Below are positions 33,392-41,579 of a stretch of 53,315 bases of DNA, piece after piece (positions within the stretch are counted from its first letter, which is position 1; each line of letters begins with the position of its first letter). The DNA comes from Kribbella turkmenica (GTDB taxonomy: Bacteria > Actinomycetota > Actinomycetes > Propionibacteriales > Kribbellaceae). The stretch spans positions 1 to 53,315 of the forward strand of contig NZ_SMKR01000028.1 of the NCBI RefSeq assembly GCF_004348725.1. The letters are read 5' to 3'. Below the pieces are notes generated by a model that was not told where the DNA came from, ran no database searches, and saw only the letters and a program-made list of their open reading frames with translations. A program made the position numbers and the translations under genes.

Positions 33392-34198
33392 ATGAAGATC
33401 GGCAGCGTGCATGTCGTCCCGGTCCTGGACGGCGTGGCCCGTCTGCCGATCGAGCTCGCGGTGGCTAGTCAGCAGGGGTCGCCGTGGGATTGCGGACACC
33501 AACCGCTCGACGCCCGCGGCCGGATCCGGATGGACATCGGATCGTTCCTGGTGCGGATCAAGGACCGCACGATCCTGGTCGACCTCGGGGTCGGACCCAG
33601 ATCCATCCACGAAGCCTTCGTCACCGGCGGCCTGATGGTGAATCTCAACCGCATCAGTGTCGAACCGGAGGACGTGACCGACGTCGTCTTCACCCATCTG
33701 CACATCGATCACGTGGGCTGGTCGACGGTACAGGGCAAGGCGACGTTCCCGCGGGCGACGTACCGGGTGCATGCCGCCGACTGGGCGCACTTCATGACCG
33801 GAGCGCCGGTCGATCCCGTCCTCGATTCGCTTGTCCGGGAGGTGATCGCTCCGATCGAGGGCCAGCTGGAGACGTTCGACGCGGAGACCGAGCTCCTGCC
33901 CGGCCTGTACGCGCGGCCCGCGCCCGGTCACACGCCGGGCTCGACGATCTTTGTCGTGGCTGACGCCGGCGAGCGCGCGCTGCTGCTCGGCGACGTCGCA
34001 CATACGGTGGCCGAGCTCACCGATCCCGTCTGGGAGGGGGTGGCCGATGTCGACAAGTCGGCCGCGAACGCCGTCCGCCAACGAATCGCCGACGAGCTGG
34101 AAGCGTCTGGAGACGCCTTCGCGCCCGCGCACTTCCCTGAGCTGGCGTTCGGGCGACTGGTCACCGTCGACGGCGTCCGCAAGTTCGCCTGGGCATAG
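33392..34198 (+). CDS. MBL-fold metallohydrolase (lactonase-like)
   Basis: 268 residues from ATG 33392 (GGGAGATTCC before it); ATG 33374 is an alternative. The metal-binding motif is FTHLHIDHVGWSTVQG (HxHxDH), with PGHTPGSTIFVV, LLLGDVAHT and PAHFPELAFGRL providing further ligands. The overall plan, with a long N-terminal strand pair before the HxHxDH, is that of AHL-lactonase/AttM-type enzymes, so hydrolysis of a lactone or other ester is likely. It is last in its operon; the convergent SDR gene stops 4 bp later, leaving no room for a terminator. Confidence 0.9.
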   Translation: MKIGSVHVVPVLDGVARLPIELAVASQQGSPWDCGHQPLDARGRIRMDIGSFLVRIKDRTILVDLGVGPRSIHEAFVTGGLMVNLNRISVEPEDVTDVVFTHLHIDHVGWSTVQGKATFPRATYRVHAADWAHFMTGAPVDPVLDSLVREVIAPIEGQLETFDAETELLPGLYARPAPGHTPGSTIFVVADAGERALLLGDVAHTVAELTDPVWEGVADVDKSAANAVRQRIADELEASGDAFAPAHFPELAFGRLVTVDGVRKFAWA

Positions 34199-34201
34199 CC
34201 G

Positions 34202-35005
34202 TCAGTAGTGAACCGTGCCCCGGTTGCCGCCGGCAACCGTCACCGCGTCGCCGGTGATGCCGGCGGCTCTGCGTGAGCAGAGGAAGACGACAGCATCTGC
34301 CACCTCATCGGAGGTGATGATGCGACGCAGGCTCGTCGTCGCGCCGAGATCGGCACGCACCCGCTCCTCGGTGTGTCCCGTTGCTGCCATCCTGCCCGCG
34401 ACCAGTTGAGGAGTGCGCTCGGTCTCGACGAGACCAGGATGTACGACGGTGACGCCGACACCGTGTGGGCCGAGTTCGTCGGCGAGGTTTGCGGTCAGGG
34501 CGGCGACGGAGACGTTGCGGATGGTGCCGGCGACCGACCCGGTGCGCCGGGCGTTGAGGCCGGAGATGTTGACGATCCGGCCCCATCCCTGGGTGGTCAT
34601 CTGGGCGGCGACCGCGCGAGCGCAGCGCAGGTAGCCCATGACCTTGGTGTCGAAGTCGGCCATCACTTCGGCGTCGGTGAGCTCGCCGAGAGCACGGGGA
34701 GCTGAGCGGAAGGACGGCTGCGCGGCGGCATTGACCAGCACATCGACACCGCCCCAGGCGGCGACGACCTGGTCGACCATCGCGCGCACCGACGCGTCGT
34801 CGGTCGTGTCTGCCGCGGCCACGAGCACTTCACTGCCGGGGAACGCAGTACGGAGGCCGTCGGCCGCGGCGTTGAGCTTCTGCTGGTCACGCGCGACCAG
34901 CGCGACCCTCGCCCCTTCGGCAACGAGCCCGCGGGCAATCGCCAGACCCAGACCGCTCGAGCCCCCAGTGACGATCGCGCGCGCATCGTGCAGACCCAGA
35001 TCCAT
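34202..35005 (-). CDS. SDR-family protein lacking the Tyr-x-x-x-Lys motif
   Basis: 267 residues. The Rossmann half is normal: DARAIVTGGSSGLGLAIARG, EGARVALVARDQQKLNAAAD, VLVNAAAQPSFRSAPR. In the active-site half, NISGLNARRTGSVAGTIRNV has the Ser but the expected YxxxK is replaced (GTIRNVSVAALTANLADELG). A subgroup of SDR proteins shares this change, so it may be a natural variant with altered chemistry rather than a decayed gene. Last gene of the minus-strand operon, 25 bp after the enoyl-CoA hydratase-like gene; substrate unknown. Confidence 0.85.
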   Translation of the reverse strand: MDLGLHDARAIVTGGSSGLGLAIARGLVAEGARVALVARDQQKLNAAADGLRTAFPGSEVLVAAADTTDDASVRAMVDQVVAAWGGVDVLVNAAAQPSFRSAPRALGELTDAEVMADFDTKVMGYLRCARAVAAQMTTQGWGRIVNISGLNARRTGSVAGTIRNVSVAALTANLADELGPHGVGVTVVHPGLVETERTPQLVAGRMAATGHTEERVRADLGATTSLRRIITSDEVADAVVFLCSRRAAGITGDAVTVAGGNRGTVHY

Positions 35006-35030
35006 GGAATGCCTCTCGAATCCTGTGCGT

Positions 35031-35672
35031 TCAGCCGGCTCGAAGCGCGGCTGCTGTCATCGCGATGTCGGCGGCCGGTACGCCTTTCAGCACGGCGAGG
35101 ATCTGCTCTACCGTCGCTGAGACGTCGTCGGTGCACCTGTCGACCAGGCCTCGTACGGCGGCCTCGTCCGCGTCCCAGCGCTCGGCGCCGAAGATCAACA
35201 GCCCGGCCGAGCCGGGACCGACAATCTGCGCCAGGCGCTGGAGGAACACTGGCTCGTAGGTGAGCCCGTGCTTGAGCGCAGGAATCCCGAACTGCGACCT
35301 CGGCGAGCAGATGCGGACGTCGCAGGCGAGCGCCATACTGCAGGCCGCGCCGAAGCACGGACCGTCGATCACCGCGAGCTTCGGTGTCCGCAACTCCATC
35401 AGCGCCCGGACAGCCTGTTCCGCAAGTGCTCGGTAGCTCGCGACGTACTGTGGGTCGGGACGCTTCACCTCGGCCAGGTCAGCGCCGGCCGAGAAGCTCC
35501 CGCCGGTTCCCTCGAGGACGACTGCCGTGACGTCCGGAGCCTCCTCGATCGACTTGATGCCGGCGAGGAGGGCGCTCCACATCTCCCAAGTCATCGCGTT
35601 GCGCTTGGCTGGCCGGTTGATCGTTATCCAAGCCGTCCGATCACGCCGGTCGAGGTGAAGTAGCTCGGTCAT
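35031..35672 (-). CDS. Short enoyl-CoA hydratase/isomerase-family protein without the usual catalytic Glu pair
   Basis: 213 residues against the usual 255-265, since the C-terminal trimerisation helices are shorter. The crotonase core is present: AWITINRPAKRNAMTWEMWS, EGTGGSFSAGADLAEVKRP and GPCFGAACSMALACDVRICS. The first catalytic Glu (in GGGxEL) is Ser112 and the second (in PE) is Ala132 (FGIPALKHGL). Hydration is therefore doubtful; isomerase, hydrolase or CoA-binding roles remain possible. ATG 35672 overlaps the CoA-transferase stop as ATGA. Confidence 0.85.
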   Translation of the reverse strand: MTELLHLDRRDRTAWITINRPAKRNAMTWEMWSALLAGIKSIEEAPDVTAVVLEGTGGSFSAGADLAEVKRPDPQYVASYRALAEQAVRALMELRTPKLAVIDGPCFGAACSMALACDVRICSPRSQFGIPALKHGLTYEPVFLQRLAQIVGPGSAGLLIFGAERWDADEAAVRGLVDRCTDDVSATVEQILAVLKGVPAADIAMTAAALRAG

Positions 35673-36868
35673 TCCGCACCAGCGCAGACAACGTGATCGT
35701 CGAGCAGCTCCGAAATCTCCTGATCATCGAGCCCGAGCTCGCCGAGAAGCTCAGCCGTGTCCTCACCGAGGGCAGGTGCCCGCCGCTGGGCCCGCGGCGC
35801 GCCGTCCGCAATCAGCGGTGTGTTCACGATCCGTGCGTGCCCGAACCGCTCCACGTCGCTGGGAAACATGTCGCGCACGGCGAACTGCGCGTCAGTCAGC
35901 ATCTGCTCGATGGTGTTGACCGGCCCGCAGGCAATGCCCACGGAGCGGAGTCGGTCGATCCAGACATCCCGCGCCGCAGTACAGAACCGCTCTTGGAGCA
36001 GTACGGCGAGCTCCTTGCGATGCAGGAAGCGCGAGTACTCGCTGTCGAAGCGCGAATTGCCCGAGAGGTCGATCCCGAGAACGTCACACAGGTCCTTCCA
36101 AGCCCGCTGGGTCACGCCGATCACCAGCATCTCCCCGTCACCGCAGGCGAAGGACTCGTACGGCGCCACGAGCCGGTGCGCCGTACCCAACGGCCCCGGA
36201 ACCTGACCGGTCCCGACGAAGTCGGCCACCTCCCACAGCGACCAACCGGCGATCGTGTCCGCCAGCGAGACGTCGATGAAGGAGCCGCCGAGACCGGCCC
36301 GGACTCGCAGCAACGCCGCCAGTACACCGATCGCGCCCCACATCCCCGTGCCCAGATCGCCGATGGTGTAGCCGGCCTTCGCGATCTCGCCGGTCGGGCT
36401 GCCGGTGACGCTCATCAGCCCGCCGTACGCCTGGGCGATCAGGTCGAGACCCTTCGCGTCTCGCATCGGCCCGAACTGCCCGAATCCGGAGATCGAGCAG
36501 TAGACGAGGTTCGGGCAGTCGGTCTTGAGGTCGTCGTACGACAACCCCTGGCCCGCGATCGCGCCGACCCGGAAGTTCTCCACCAGTACGTCGGACCGGG
36601 TGGCCAGCGCCTTGACGATCGCGCGGCCGCGGCCGGACTTGATGTCCACCGCGAGGCTGCGCTTGTTGCGGTGGATGAGATCGAAGGGGAGGGGGCGTCG
36701 CTGCGGCCCGACCAGACGGCGTCGGATCGGATCACCGTCGATGGGTTCGATCTTGATGACCTCGGCACCGAGGTCGGACAGGATCGTGGTGCAGTACGGG
36801 CCGGCCAGGGCCCCGGTGATGTCCAGGACCCTGACGCCGTCCAGGAAGGGCACGCTCGGGTCAGTCAT
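35669..36868 (-). CDS. Family III CoA-transferase (CaiB/BaiF)
   Basis: 399 residues from ATG 36868; the frame is open further upstream (to 37216) but that part overlaps the esterase gene in another frame and is not protein-like. The usual pattern is seen: GVRVLDITGALAGPYCTTIL, SDLGAEVIKIEPIDGDPIRR, SLAVDIKSGRGRAIVKALAT, SDVLVENFRVGAIAGQG and AKGLDLIAQAYGGLMS with nucleophile Asp142. Transfers CoA between carboxylic acids. GGGAG lies about ten bases before the start, and the start overlaps the esterase stop. It offers an ATP-free way to activate the substrate, alongside the ligase on the opposite strand. Confidence 0.94.
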   Translation of the reverse strand: MTDPSVPFLDGVRVLDITGALAGPYCTTILSDLGAEVIKIEPIDGDPIRRRLVGPQRRPLPFDLIHRNKRSLAVDIKSGRGRAIVKALATRSDVLVENFRVGAIAGQGLSYDDLKTDCPNLVYCSISGFGQFGPMRDAKGLDLIAQAYGGLMSVTGSPTGEIAKAGYTIGDLGTGMWGAIGVLAALLRVRAGLGGSFIDVSLADTIAGWSLWEVADFVGTGQVPGPLGTAHRLVAPYESFACGDGEMLVIGVTQRAWKDLCDVLGIDLSGNSRFDSEYSRFLHRKELAVLLQERFCTAARDVWIDRLRSVGIACGPVNTIEQMLTDAQFAVRDMFPSDVERFGHARIVNTPLIADGAPRAQRRAPALGEDTAELLGELGLDDQEISELLDDHVVCAGAE

Positions 36869-37844
36869 CGTCTCGGACTCCCTCGTTGTCAGGTGACTTC
36901 GTGTGTCCGAGCACGCTCGTGAGGACGGCGATCTCCTCGGCCAACTGGCGTCGGCTGATCGCGGCACCTCGCACTGCGAGCGACCCGTGGAAGGTGCCGG
37001 GGAAGACATGCAGTTCGACCGATACGCCGGCGGCCAGGAGCGCCTGCGCGAAGGCGATCGCCTCGTCGCGTAGCGGATCCAGCTCCGCGGCCGAGACGTA
37101 GGTCCGTGGAAGGTTCGCCAGGTCGGTTGCACGACCCGGAGCGGCATACGGCGAGACGGCAGTGCTTCCCCGCTCGATCGGACCGAGGTACGCCGACCAG
37201 CAGATCTCCACGTCACGCCGGGTCAGCGCGGGTGTGTCCGTGAACAGCCTGCTGCTCGGGGTGACGACCCGGTCATCAAGGGTCGGCGAGGTGAGGAGCT
37301 GGAAGCGGATCGGCGGCCCGTTGCGGTCGCGAGCCAACAGTGCTGCCGCGGCGACCAGGCCGGCGCCGGCACTCTGCCCGTGCAGAACGACGAGCGACGG
37401 GTCGATGCCCAACTCGCCGGCCTGCTGATGTATCCAGACGAGGCCGCCGTACACATCCTCGACCGGTGTGGGGAAAGGCCACTCCGGGGCCAGCCGGTAG
37501 CCGACGGAGACAACGACCGATCCGACCTCGCGGGCGAGTTCGACGTTGAGCTGGTGACTCATCTCCAGGTCGCCGACGATGAACCCGCCGCCGTGGACGT
37601 GGTAGATCGCGCCGCGGTTCGAGCGGTGGTCGGGCACGTAGACCCGCAGCGCGATCTTCTGTCCGTCGGCTGCCTCGAAGACGCGGTCCTCGGTGGTCAC
37701 GCCCTCGTCGGGCGAGTCGTACCGACCGGAGGCGACGGTTCGGTCGGCCATGATCCGGCGAGCCGCGGCAACGTCGGCGCGATCCACGCGTGGCAGCGCT
37801 GCCACGATCGGACCCAGCTCCGCATCGATGCGGTAGGTGTTCAA
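36861..37844 (-). CDS. HSL-family alpha/beta hydrolase (esterase/lipase)
   Basis: 327 residues from TTG 37844, which overlaps the Crp stop (TTGA) and has AGGAGAGGG upstream. The hormone-sensitive-lipase signature is complete: HGGGF oxyanion motif at 84-88, nucleophile GQSAG with Ser158, then AAELDPLRDEAI (acid) and FPGTFHGS (His). It hydrolyses carboxylic esters with short or medium acyl groups. A TTG start plus coupling to the regulator gene suggests modest expression. Confidence 0.93.
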   Translation of the reverse strand: MNTYRIDAELGPIVAALPRVDRADVAAARRIMADRTVASGRYDSPDEGVTTEDRVFEAADGQKIALRVYVPDHRSNRGAIYHVHGGGFIVGDLEMSHQLNVELAREVGSVVVSVGYRLAPEWPFPTPVEDVYGGLVWIHQQAGELGIDPSLVVLHGQSAGAGLVAAAALLARDRNGPPIRFQLLTSPTLDDRVVTPSSRLFTDTPALTRRDVEICWSAYLGPIERGSTAVSPYAAPGRATDLANLPRTYVSAAELDPLRDEAIAFAQALLAAGVSVELHVFPGTFHGSLAVRGAAISRRQLAEEIAVLTSVLGHTKSPDNEGVRDDD

Positions 37845-38593
37845 CGGCCCTCTCCTGCGTCACGAGGCTTCGGGCCCGGCAGATCTGGCTGAGGTGAGGC
37901 GAAGGTCCGCAACAGGTTCGGGTCCTCGATCCAGATCTCACGTCGGTACCGCCGGATCGCGCCGGCATCGCTGAGCTTCTTCAGTGCCCGGGAGATCACC
38001 TCGCGCACCGACCCGATCGCGTTCGCCAGGTCGGTCTGATCGGTCTGGACCACGAGCCCGTTGACCGTCTGGACCGCCATCTCCAGCAGGTGCCGACTCA
38101 CCCGCTGCTGTACCGACCCGAAGAGGTTCTCCTCCAGATTCAGCACCGCCTCGTACGTCGATTCCGCCAGATAGACCGCGACCTGGTAGCAGAGATCCGC
38201 CCTGGTGCGCAGGAGGCGCCGGAACGTGTTCGGGTTCAGGATCGAGACCTCACACGTGGTGACCGCCTCAACCGAGGACGGTGCACCGTTGGTGAGCATG
38301 GCCGGTACGGCGGTGATGTGGCCGGGTGTGATGTAGCGCGTAGTCACCTCGCGTCCGTCCCAGGACGTCACCTTGGCGCGCACCTGGCCGCTGTGAACGA
38401 GGGCGACTTTGTAGTCCTCACCGCCGGTGCAGATAATGGCGCCGGCGGGATACGTCACGACCCGGCTGTCGCCCAGAAGCGCGTCGCGGATGTCCGGATC
38501 CTGCCCGGCCAGGAAGCTCTTCGACCACGCCGCCAGCGCCGCTGCCGACGGACGAGTGTTGTGGGTGACCATTGTTCGGACCTTCGTTTCCAC
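37841..38593 (-). CDS. Crp/Fnr-family transcriptional regulator
   Basis: 250 residues from GTG 38593, chosen because GGGAGGA lies nine bases before it, just after the upstream hydrolase stop; ATG 38572 is the alternative. The cyclic-nucleotide-binding-type barrel covers about residues 30-130 (YPAGAIICTGGEDYKVALVH, SGQVRAKVTSWDGREVTTRY, VEAVTTCEVSILNPNTFRRL). A long helix follows, then the winged helix-turn-helix TDLANAIGSVREVISRALKK near the C-terminus. No Fnr-type Cys cluster is visible. It sits inside the operon it probably controls; CTGTGACACAG at 39596-39606 and the GGTCACAG sites are candidate operators, and the ligand could be a CoA ester or other intermediate. Confidence 0.88.
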   Translation of the reverse strand: METKVRTMVTHNTRPSAAALAAWSKSFLAGQDPDIRDALLGDSRVVTYPAGAIICTGGEDYKVALVHSGQVRAKVTSWDGREVTTRYITPGHITAVPAMLTNGAPSSVEAVTTCEVSILNPNTFRRLLRTRADLCYQVAVYLAESTYEAVLNLEENLFGSVQQRVSRHLLEMAVQTVNGLVVQTDQTDLANAIGSVREVISRALKKLSDAGAIRRYRREIWIEDPNLLRTFASPQPDLPGPKPRDAGEGR

Positions 38594-38610
38594 GGTGGAT
38601 GTTCCTCCCA

Positions 38611-39531
38611 TCATGGCCGTCCTCGGTCCGCGCCGGCCGGATGACCGAGTCCGAACTGCGACGTGCCCTTCGATCTCGGGTCGCGCTCCGGCCACGCTTC
38701 GGACTCGACGCACCGGGCGAACTGCCGGGTGATGTCGTTGAACCGGCCCGGGTCTTCAAGGTTCGGGACGTGTCCGCTGTTCGGGAGGATCAGGAGCCCG
38801 CAGGTGGGAACGGCGCGCTTGAGCAACAACCCCGTGGACAGGCAGGCCTCGTCCTCGTCGCCGTTCACGACGAGGAGCGGAACCGGGATACGGCTGAAGT
38901 CGTCGATCAGGTCCCACAGGGACGGTCGAGCGCCCTGGATGCCGAGGACCGTGAGAGCCAGCCCTTCCGCAGAGTGGTCGGTGAACAGATTCACGAACTC
39001 CTGCCAGGCGGCTTCGTCGCGGTGCTTGAGCTGGATCCGGCTCGGCCCGACCGCCATCTGGGCTCCGACTTCCGCCGTACCGCGGGTGCGGAGCTGGTCC
39101 GCCACGATCCGGGCTTCGTCCAGGTAGGCGGCCCGTTTCGCGGGCTCCGAGCCGGAGCCGGCGCTGACCGCCATGATCGAGCGAAGCCGGTCGGGATGGA
39201 GGCGCCCCAGCTGCAGGGCCGTGTACCCGCCCATCGAGAGCCCGACCACGTGTGCTTGTTCGATGCCCAGGGCATCGAGTACGTCGATCGCGTCCTGGAC
39301 CGCCCGCTGCCAGGAGTACGCCGCCGGATCCGCCGGAACGTCGGACGGCAGGTAACCCCGGGCCGAGTAGGTGACGCAGCGGAACTCGTCCTTGAGCCCG
39401 GCGACCTGCCCCGACCAGCTGCGGTGGTCGCCGGCGTACTCGTGCAGGAACAGCACAGGGGGTCCGTCGCCTTCAGCTGTCACGTGCAGGCGAACCCCGT
39501 CCGAGGCTTCAACAAACGCACCAGTCGTCAT
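38611..39531 (-). CDS. Alpha/beta hydrolase (3-oxoadipate enol-lactonase-like)
   Basis: 306 residues. HEYAGDHRSWSGQVAGLKDE near the N-terminus, nucleophile elbow VVGLSMGGYTALQLG with Ser in GLSMG, acid in VVNGDEDEACLS and His in LPNSGHVPNLEDPGRF give a full catalytic triad, of the PcaD/enol-lactonase type. Likely hydrolyses an ester, lactone or a C-C bond in a ring-cleavage product. It is the first gene of the minus-strand operon; ATG 39531 has AGAGAGGG ahead. The last about 40 residues (WPERDPRSKGTSQFGLGHPA) look disordered. Confidence 0.9.
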   Translation of the reverse strand: MTTGAFVEASDGVRLHVTAEGDGPPVLFLHEYAGDHRSWSGQVAGLKDEFRCVTYSARGYLPSDVPADPAAYSWQRAVQDAIDVLDALGIEQAHVVGLSMGGYTALQLGRLHPDRLRSIMAVSAGSGSEPAKRAAYLDEARIVADQLRTRGTAEVGAQMAVGPSRIQLKHRDEAAWQEFVNLFTDHSAEGLALTVLGIQGARPSLWDLIDDFSRIPVPLLVVNGDEDEACLSTGLLLKRAVPTCGLLILPNSGHVPNLEDPGRFNDITRQFARCVESEAWPERDPRSKGTSQFGLGHPAGADRGRP

Positions 39532-39595
39532 CGCTGCCCTCTCTGGACCTGAGTCATAGACGAAGGCAATGGTTGCGAACGAGGGTCGGGGGTGT

Positions 39596-39606
39596 CTGTG
39601 ACACAG
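39596..39606. promoter_or_regulatory. CTGTGACACAG palindrome in the divergent promoter region
   Basis: The 98 bp between the hydrolase start (39531, minus) and the SDR start (39630, plus) contain CTGTGACACAG, symmetric apart from its centre, and CTGTGAC is the complement of the GTCACAG core found at 26791, 41148 and 48097. It is the natural place for control of both directions. No clear -10/-35 pair could be fixed by eye. Confidence 0.5.
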
Positions 39607-39629
39607 GTCCGGGGAAAGGCGGGATACAG

Positions 39630-40388
39630 GTGGTCAACGGCTTGCAGGGCAAGACGGCCGTCGTCACCGGTGCCAGTAGAGGCATCGGCTTGGCGATCGC
39701 GGAGCGACTTGTGGCGGAAGGAGCCCGGGTGGTGCTGACCGCCCGCAACAAGGACGAACTCGACCACGCCTCGGCGCGTCTGGGCGGCCCCGGCGTGGTG
39801 ATCGGGGTGGCCGGCAAGGCCGACGATCCCGGGCACCAGGAGGAGACGGTCCGGCTCGCCGCCGAGCATTTCGGCAGCCTCGACTTCCTGGTGAACAACG
39901 CCGGCGTCAATCCCCGATTCGGGCCGATGATCGGGCTGGAGGAGCAGGCAGCGCGCAAGGTGCTGGAGGTCAACTGCCTCGCGCCGCTGGCGTGGACGCG
40001 GCAGGCACACCAGGCCTGGATGCGGGACAACGGCGGCGCCATCGTCAACATCTCCTCGCACGCGGGCGTTCGGCCCGCGCCGGGGGTCGGTTTCTACGGC
40101 GCCAGCAAGGCCATGCTCGTGGCGATGACCGAGTTGCTGGCCCTGGAGCTGGCCCCGGACATCCGGGTGAACGCCGTGGCTCCGGCCGTGGTGAAGACGA
40201 GGTTCTCGGCGGCTCTGTACGACGGCCGTGAGGAGGAGGCGGCTGCGCCGTACCCGCTGAAGCGCCTTGGCGAGCCGGAGGACGTCGGGAGTGCCGTTGC
40301 CTTCCTGCTGTCGGACGACGCCGCCTGGATCACCGGGCACCTCCTCGTCGTCGACGGCGGAGTCACTCTGGGAGGACTGGACGGATGA
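39630..40388 (+). CDS. SDR-family oxidoreductase (FabG-like)
   Basis: 252 residues from GTG 39630, with GCGGGAT upstream; an upstream in-frame start at 39573 would add a non-SDR tail. Classical motifs: GKTAVVTGASRGIGLAIAER (cofactor site), DFLVNNAGVNPRFGP, NISSHAGVRPAPGVGFYGAS (catalytic Ser and Tyr, then YGASK), and ITGHLLVVDGGVTLGG. Oxidises or reduces a hydroxyl/keto substrate. It is the first gene of a long plus-strand operon and is divergent from the hydrolase operon; overlaps the next SDR by ATGA. Confidence 0.92.
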   Translation: MVNGLQGKTAVVTGASRGIGLAIAERLVAEGARVVLTARNKDELDHASARLGGPGVVIGVAGKADDPGHQEETVRLAAEHFGSLDFLVNNAGVNPRFGPMIGLEEQAARKVLEVNCLAPLAWTRQAHQAWMRDNGGAIVNISSHAGVRPAPGVGFYGASKAMLVAMTELLALELAPDIRVNAVAPAVVKTRFSAALYDGREEEAAAPYPLKRLGEPEDVGSAVAFLLSDDAAWITGHLLVVDGGVTLGGLDG

Positions 40389-41155
40389 CACTGACCGGAA
40401 AGGGCGTCGTCGTCACCGGGGCAGCGCGAGGCATCGGCAACGCGCTCGCGGCCCGGCTGGCCGCCGAGGGTGCACGCGTCGTGGTCAACGACCTGGATCC
40501 AGCGGCGACACGGGTGGCGGCCGCGGAGATCGGAGCGATCGCCCTGCCGGGCGATGCGGCCTCCGAGGCAGGTGTCAGATCCCTCGTGTCGGCAGCGCGT
40601 GATCAGCTCGGAGAGATCGAGGCTTGGTTCGCCAACGCCGGGATCGTCCGGGGCTTCGGCCTGGACGCCACTGAGGCCGACTGGGCGGCAAGCTGGGAGG
40701 TCAACACGATGGCGCATGTCCGCGCAGCCCGGCTCCTGCTGCCCGAGTGGCTGGAGCGTGGCGGCGGGCGATTCGTGGTGACCGCTTCAGCGGCTGGACT
40801 TCTCACAGCGCTGGGTACGGCGACGTACTCCACGACCAAGCACGCGGCGATCGCCTTCGCCGAGTGGCTCTCGGCAACGTATCGGCACCAGGGGATCGTG
40901 GTCCAGGCGATCTGCCCGCAGGGTGTACGGACCGACATGCTCGCCGCCAGCGGGCCGATGCGAGACGTACTCGCCACCGATGCCGTGACGCCTGAGGTCG
41001 TGGCGGAGGTGACCTGGCAGGCGCTGCAGGACGACCGGTTCCTGATCTTGCCTCACCCGGAGATCGGTGACTACTACTGTCAGCGAGCCGCAGACCCCGA
41101 TCGCTGGCTGGGTGGGATGAACAAGCTGCAGCGAAACGTGATGCCCCGGATCTAG
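40385..41155 (+). CDS. SDR-family oxidoreductase
   Basis: 256 residues. GKGVVVTGAARGIGNALAAR gives the TGxxxGxG site, VVVNDLDPAATRVAAAEIGA the Asp that prefers NAD(H), WFANAGIVRGFGLDATEADW the NAG, and VVTASAAGLLTALGTATYST the Ser plus Tyr of YSTTK. The C-terminus has ILPHPEIGDYYCQRAADPDR and a MNKLQR tail seen in several SDRs near acyl-CoA genes. Ends in CGG ATC TAG, bases that are also part of the GGATCTAGGTCACAG element. Confidence 0.9.
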   Translation: MTLTGKGVVVTGAARGIGNALAARLAAEGARVVVNDLDPAATRVAAAEIGAIALPGDAASEAGVRSLVSAARDQLGEIEAWFANAGIVRGFGLDATEADWAASWEVNTMAHVRAARLLLPEWLERGGGRFVVTASAAGLLTALGTATYSTTKHAAIAFAEWLSATYRHQGIVVQAICPQGVRTDMLAASGPMRDVLATDAVTPEVVAEVTWQALQDDRFLILPHPEIGDYYCQRAADPDRWLGGMNKLQRNVMPRI

Positions 41156-41164
41156 GTCACAGTC
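41148..41164 (+). promoter_or_regulatory. GGTCACAG element upstream of the reductase/thiolase genes
   Basis: GGATCTAGGTCACAGTC, identical to 26791-26807, overlaps the stop of the SDR and lies about 70 bp before GTG 41229. The following bases also resemble the first site (a CAGACT about 21 bases on). It would start an internal transcript for 41229 onward. Confidence 0.5.
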
Positions 41165-41228
41165 ATCGCCTACCGCCAGGAGTCAGACTCTGGACCACCG
41201 GCGCGAGGGTCCTCGACATCGAAGCGCC

Positions 41229-41579
41229 GTGCCGGAACAGCCACTCCTGGAGGTTCGAGCAGAGATGTTGGTGCACATCGGCGCAGGAATGCCGCGACTG
41301 TGTTCGGCCGAGGATCTGGATGCGCTGTCGGTCGGTGTCGAAGCGAGCTCTGCCGACTGGGAAGGGCTCGCGTCGACGTTGCGTTCCGCCGCGGCCGGCG
41401 ACGTGGCCGATGGGCATGTCTGGTTGGACATCTCCTGGCTGCGGGCGGCGTCCGGTGACCCTGGTCAGGCGTGGCAGGACCGCTTCGCCCGAATGCTCGG
41501 CTACGCCGGAGACCACGGCTGGCTCAGTCCTGACGGCCGCCGCGTCCGCGCGCATGTCGACTGGGGAGTGAGCCGATGA
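41229..41579 (+). CDS. Small hypothetical protein
   Basis: 116 residues from GTG 41229; the frame fills the gap between the SDR and the flavin reductase and overlaps the latter by ATGA, which supports it being real. No known domain recognised. Composition is soluble and alpha-helical with several Trp (ADWEGLASTLRSAAAGDVAD, DISWLRAASGDPGQAWQDRF, LGYAGDHGWLSPDGRRVRAH). No signal peptide. Its coupling to the flavin reductase hints at a helper role in the oxygenase step, but this is inference only. Confidence 0.7.
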   Translation: MPEQPLLEVRAEMLVHIGAGMPRLCSAEDLDALSVGVEASSADWEGLASTLRSAAAGDVADGHVWLDISWLRAASGDPGQAWQDRFARMLGYAGDHGWLSPDGRRVRAHVDWGVSR

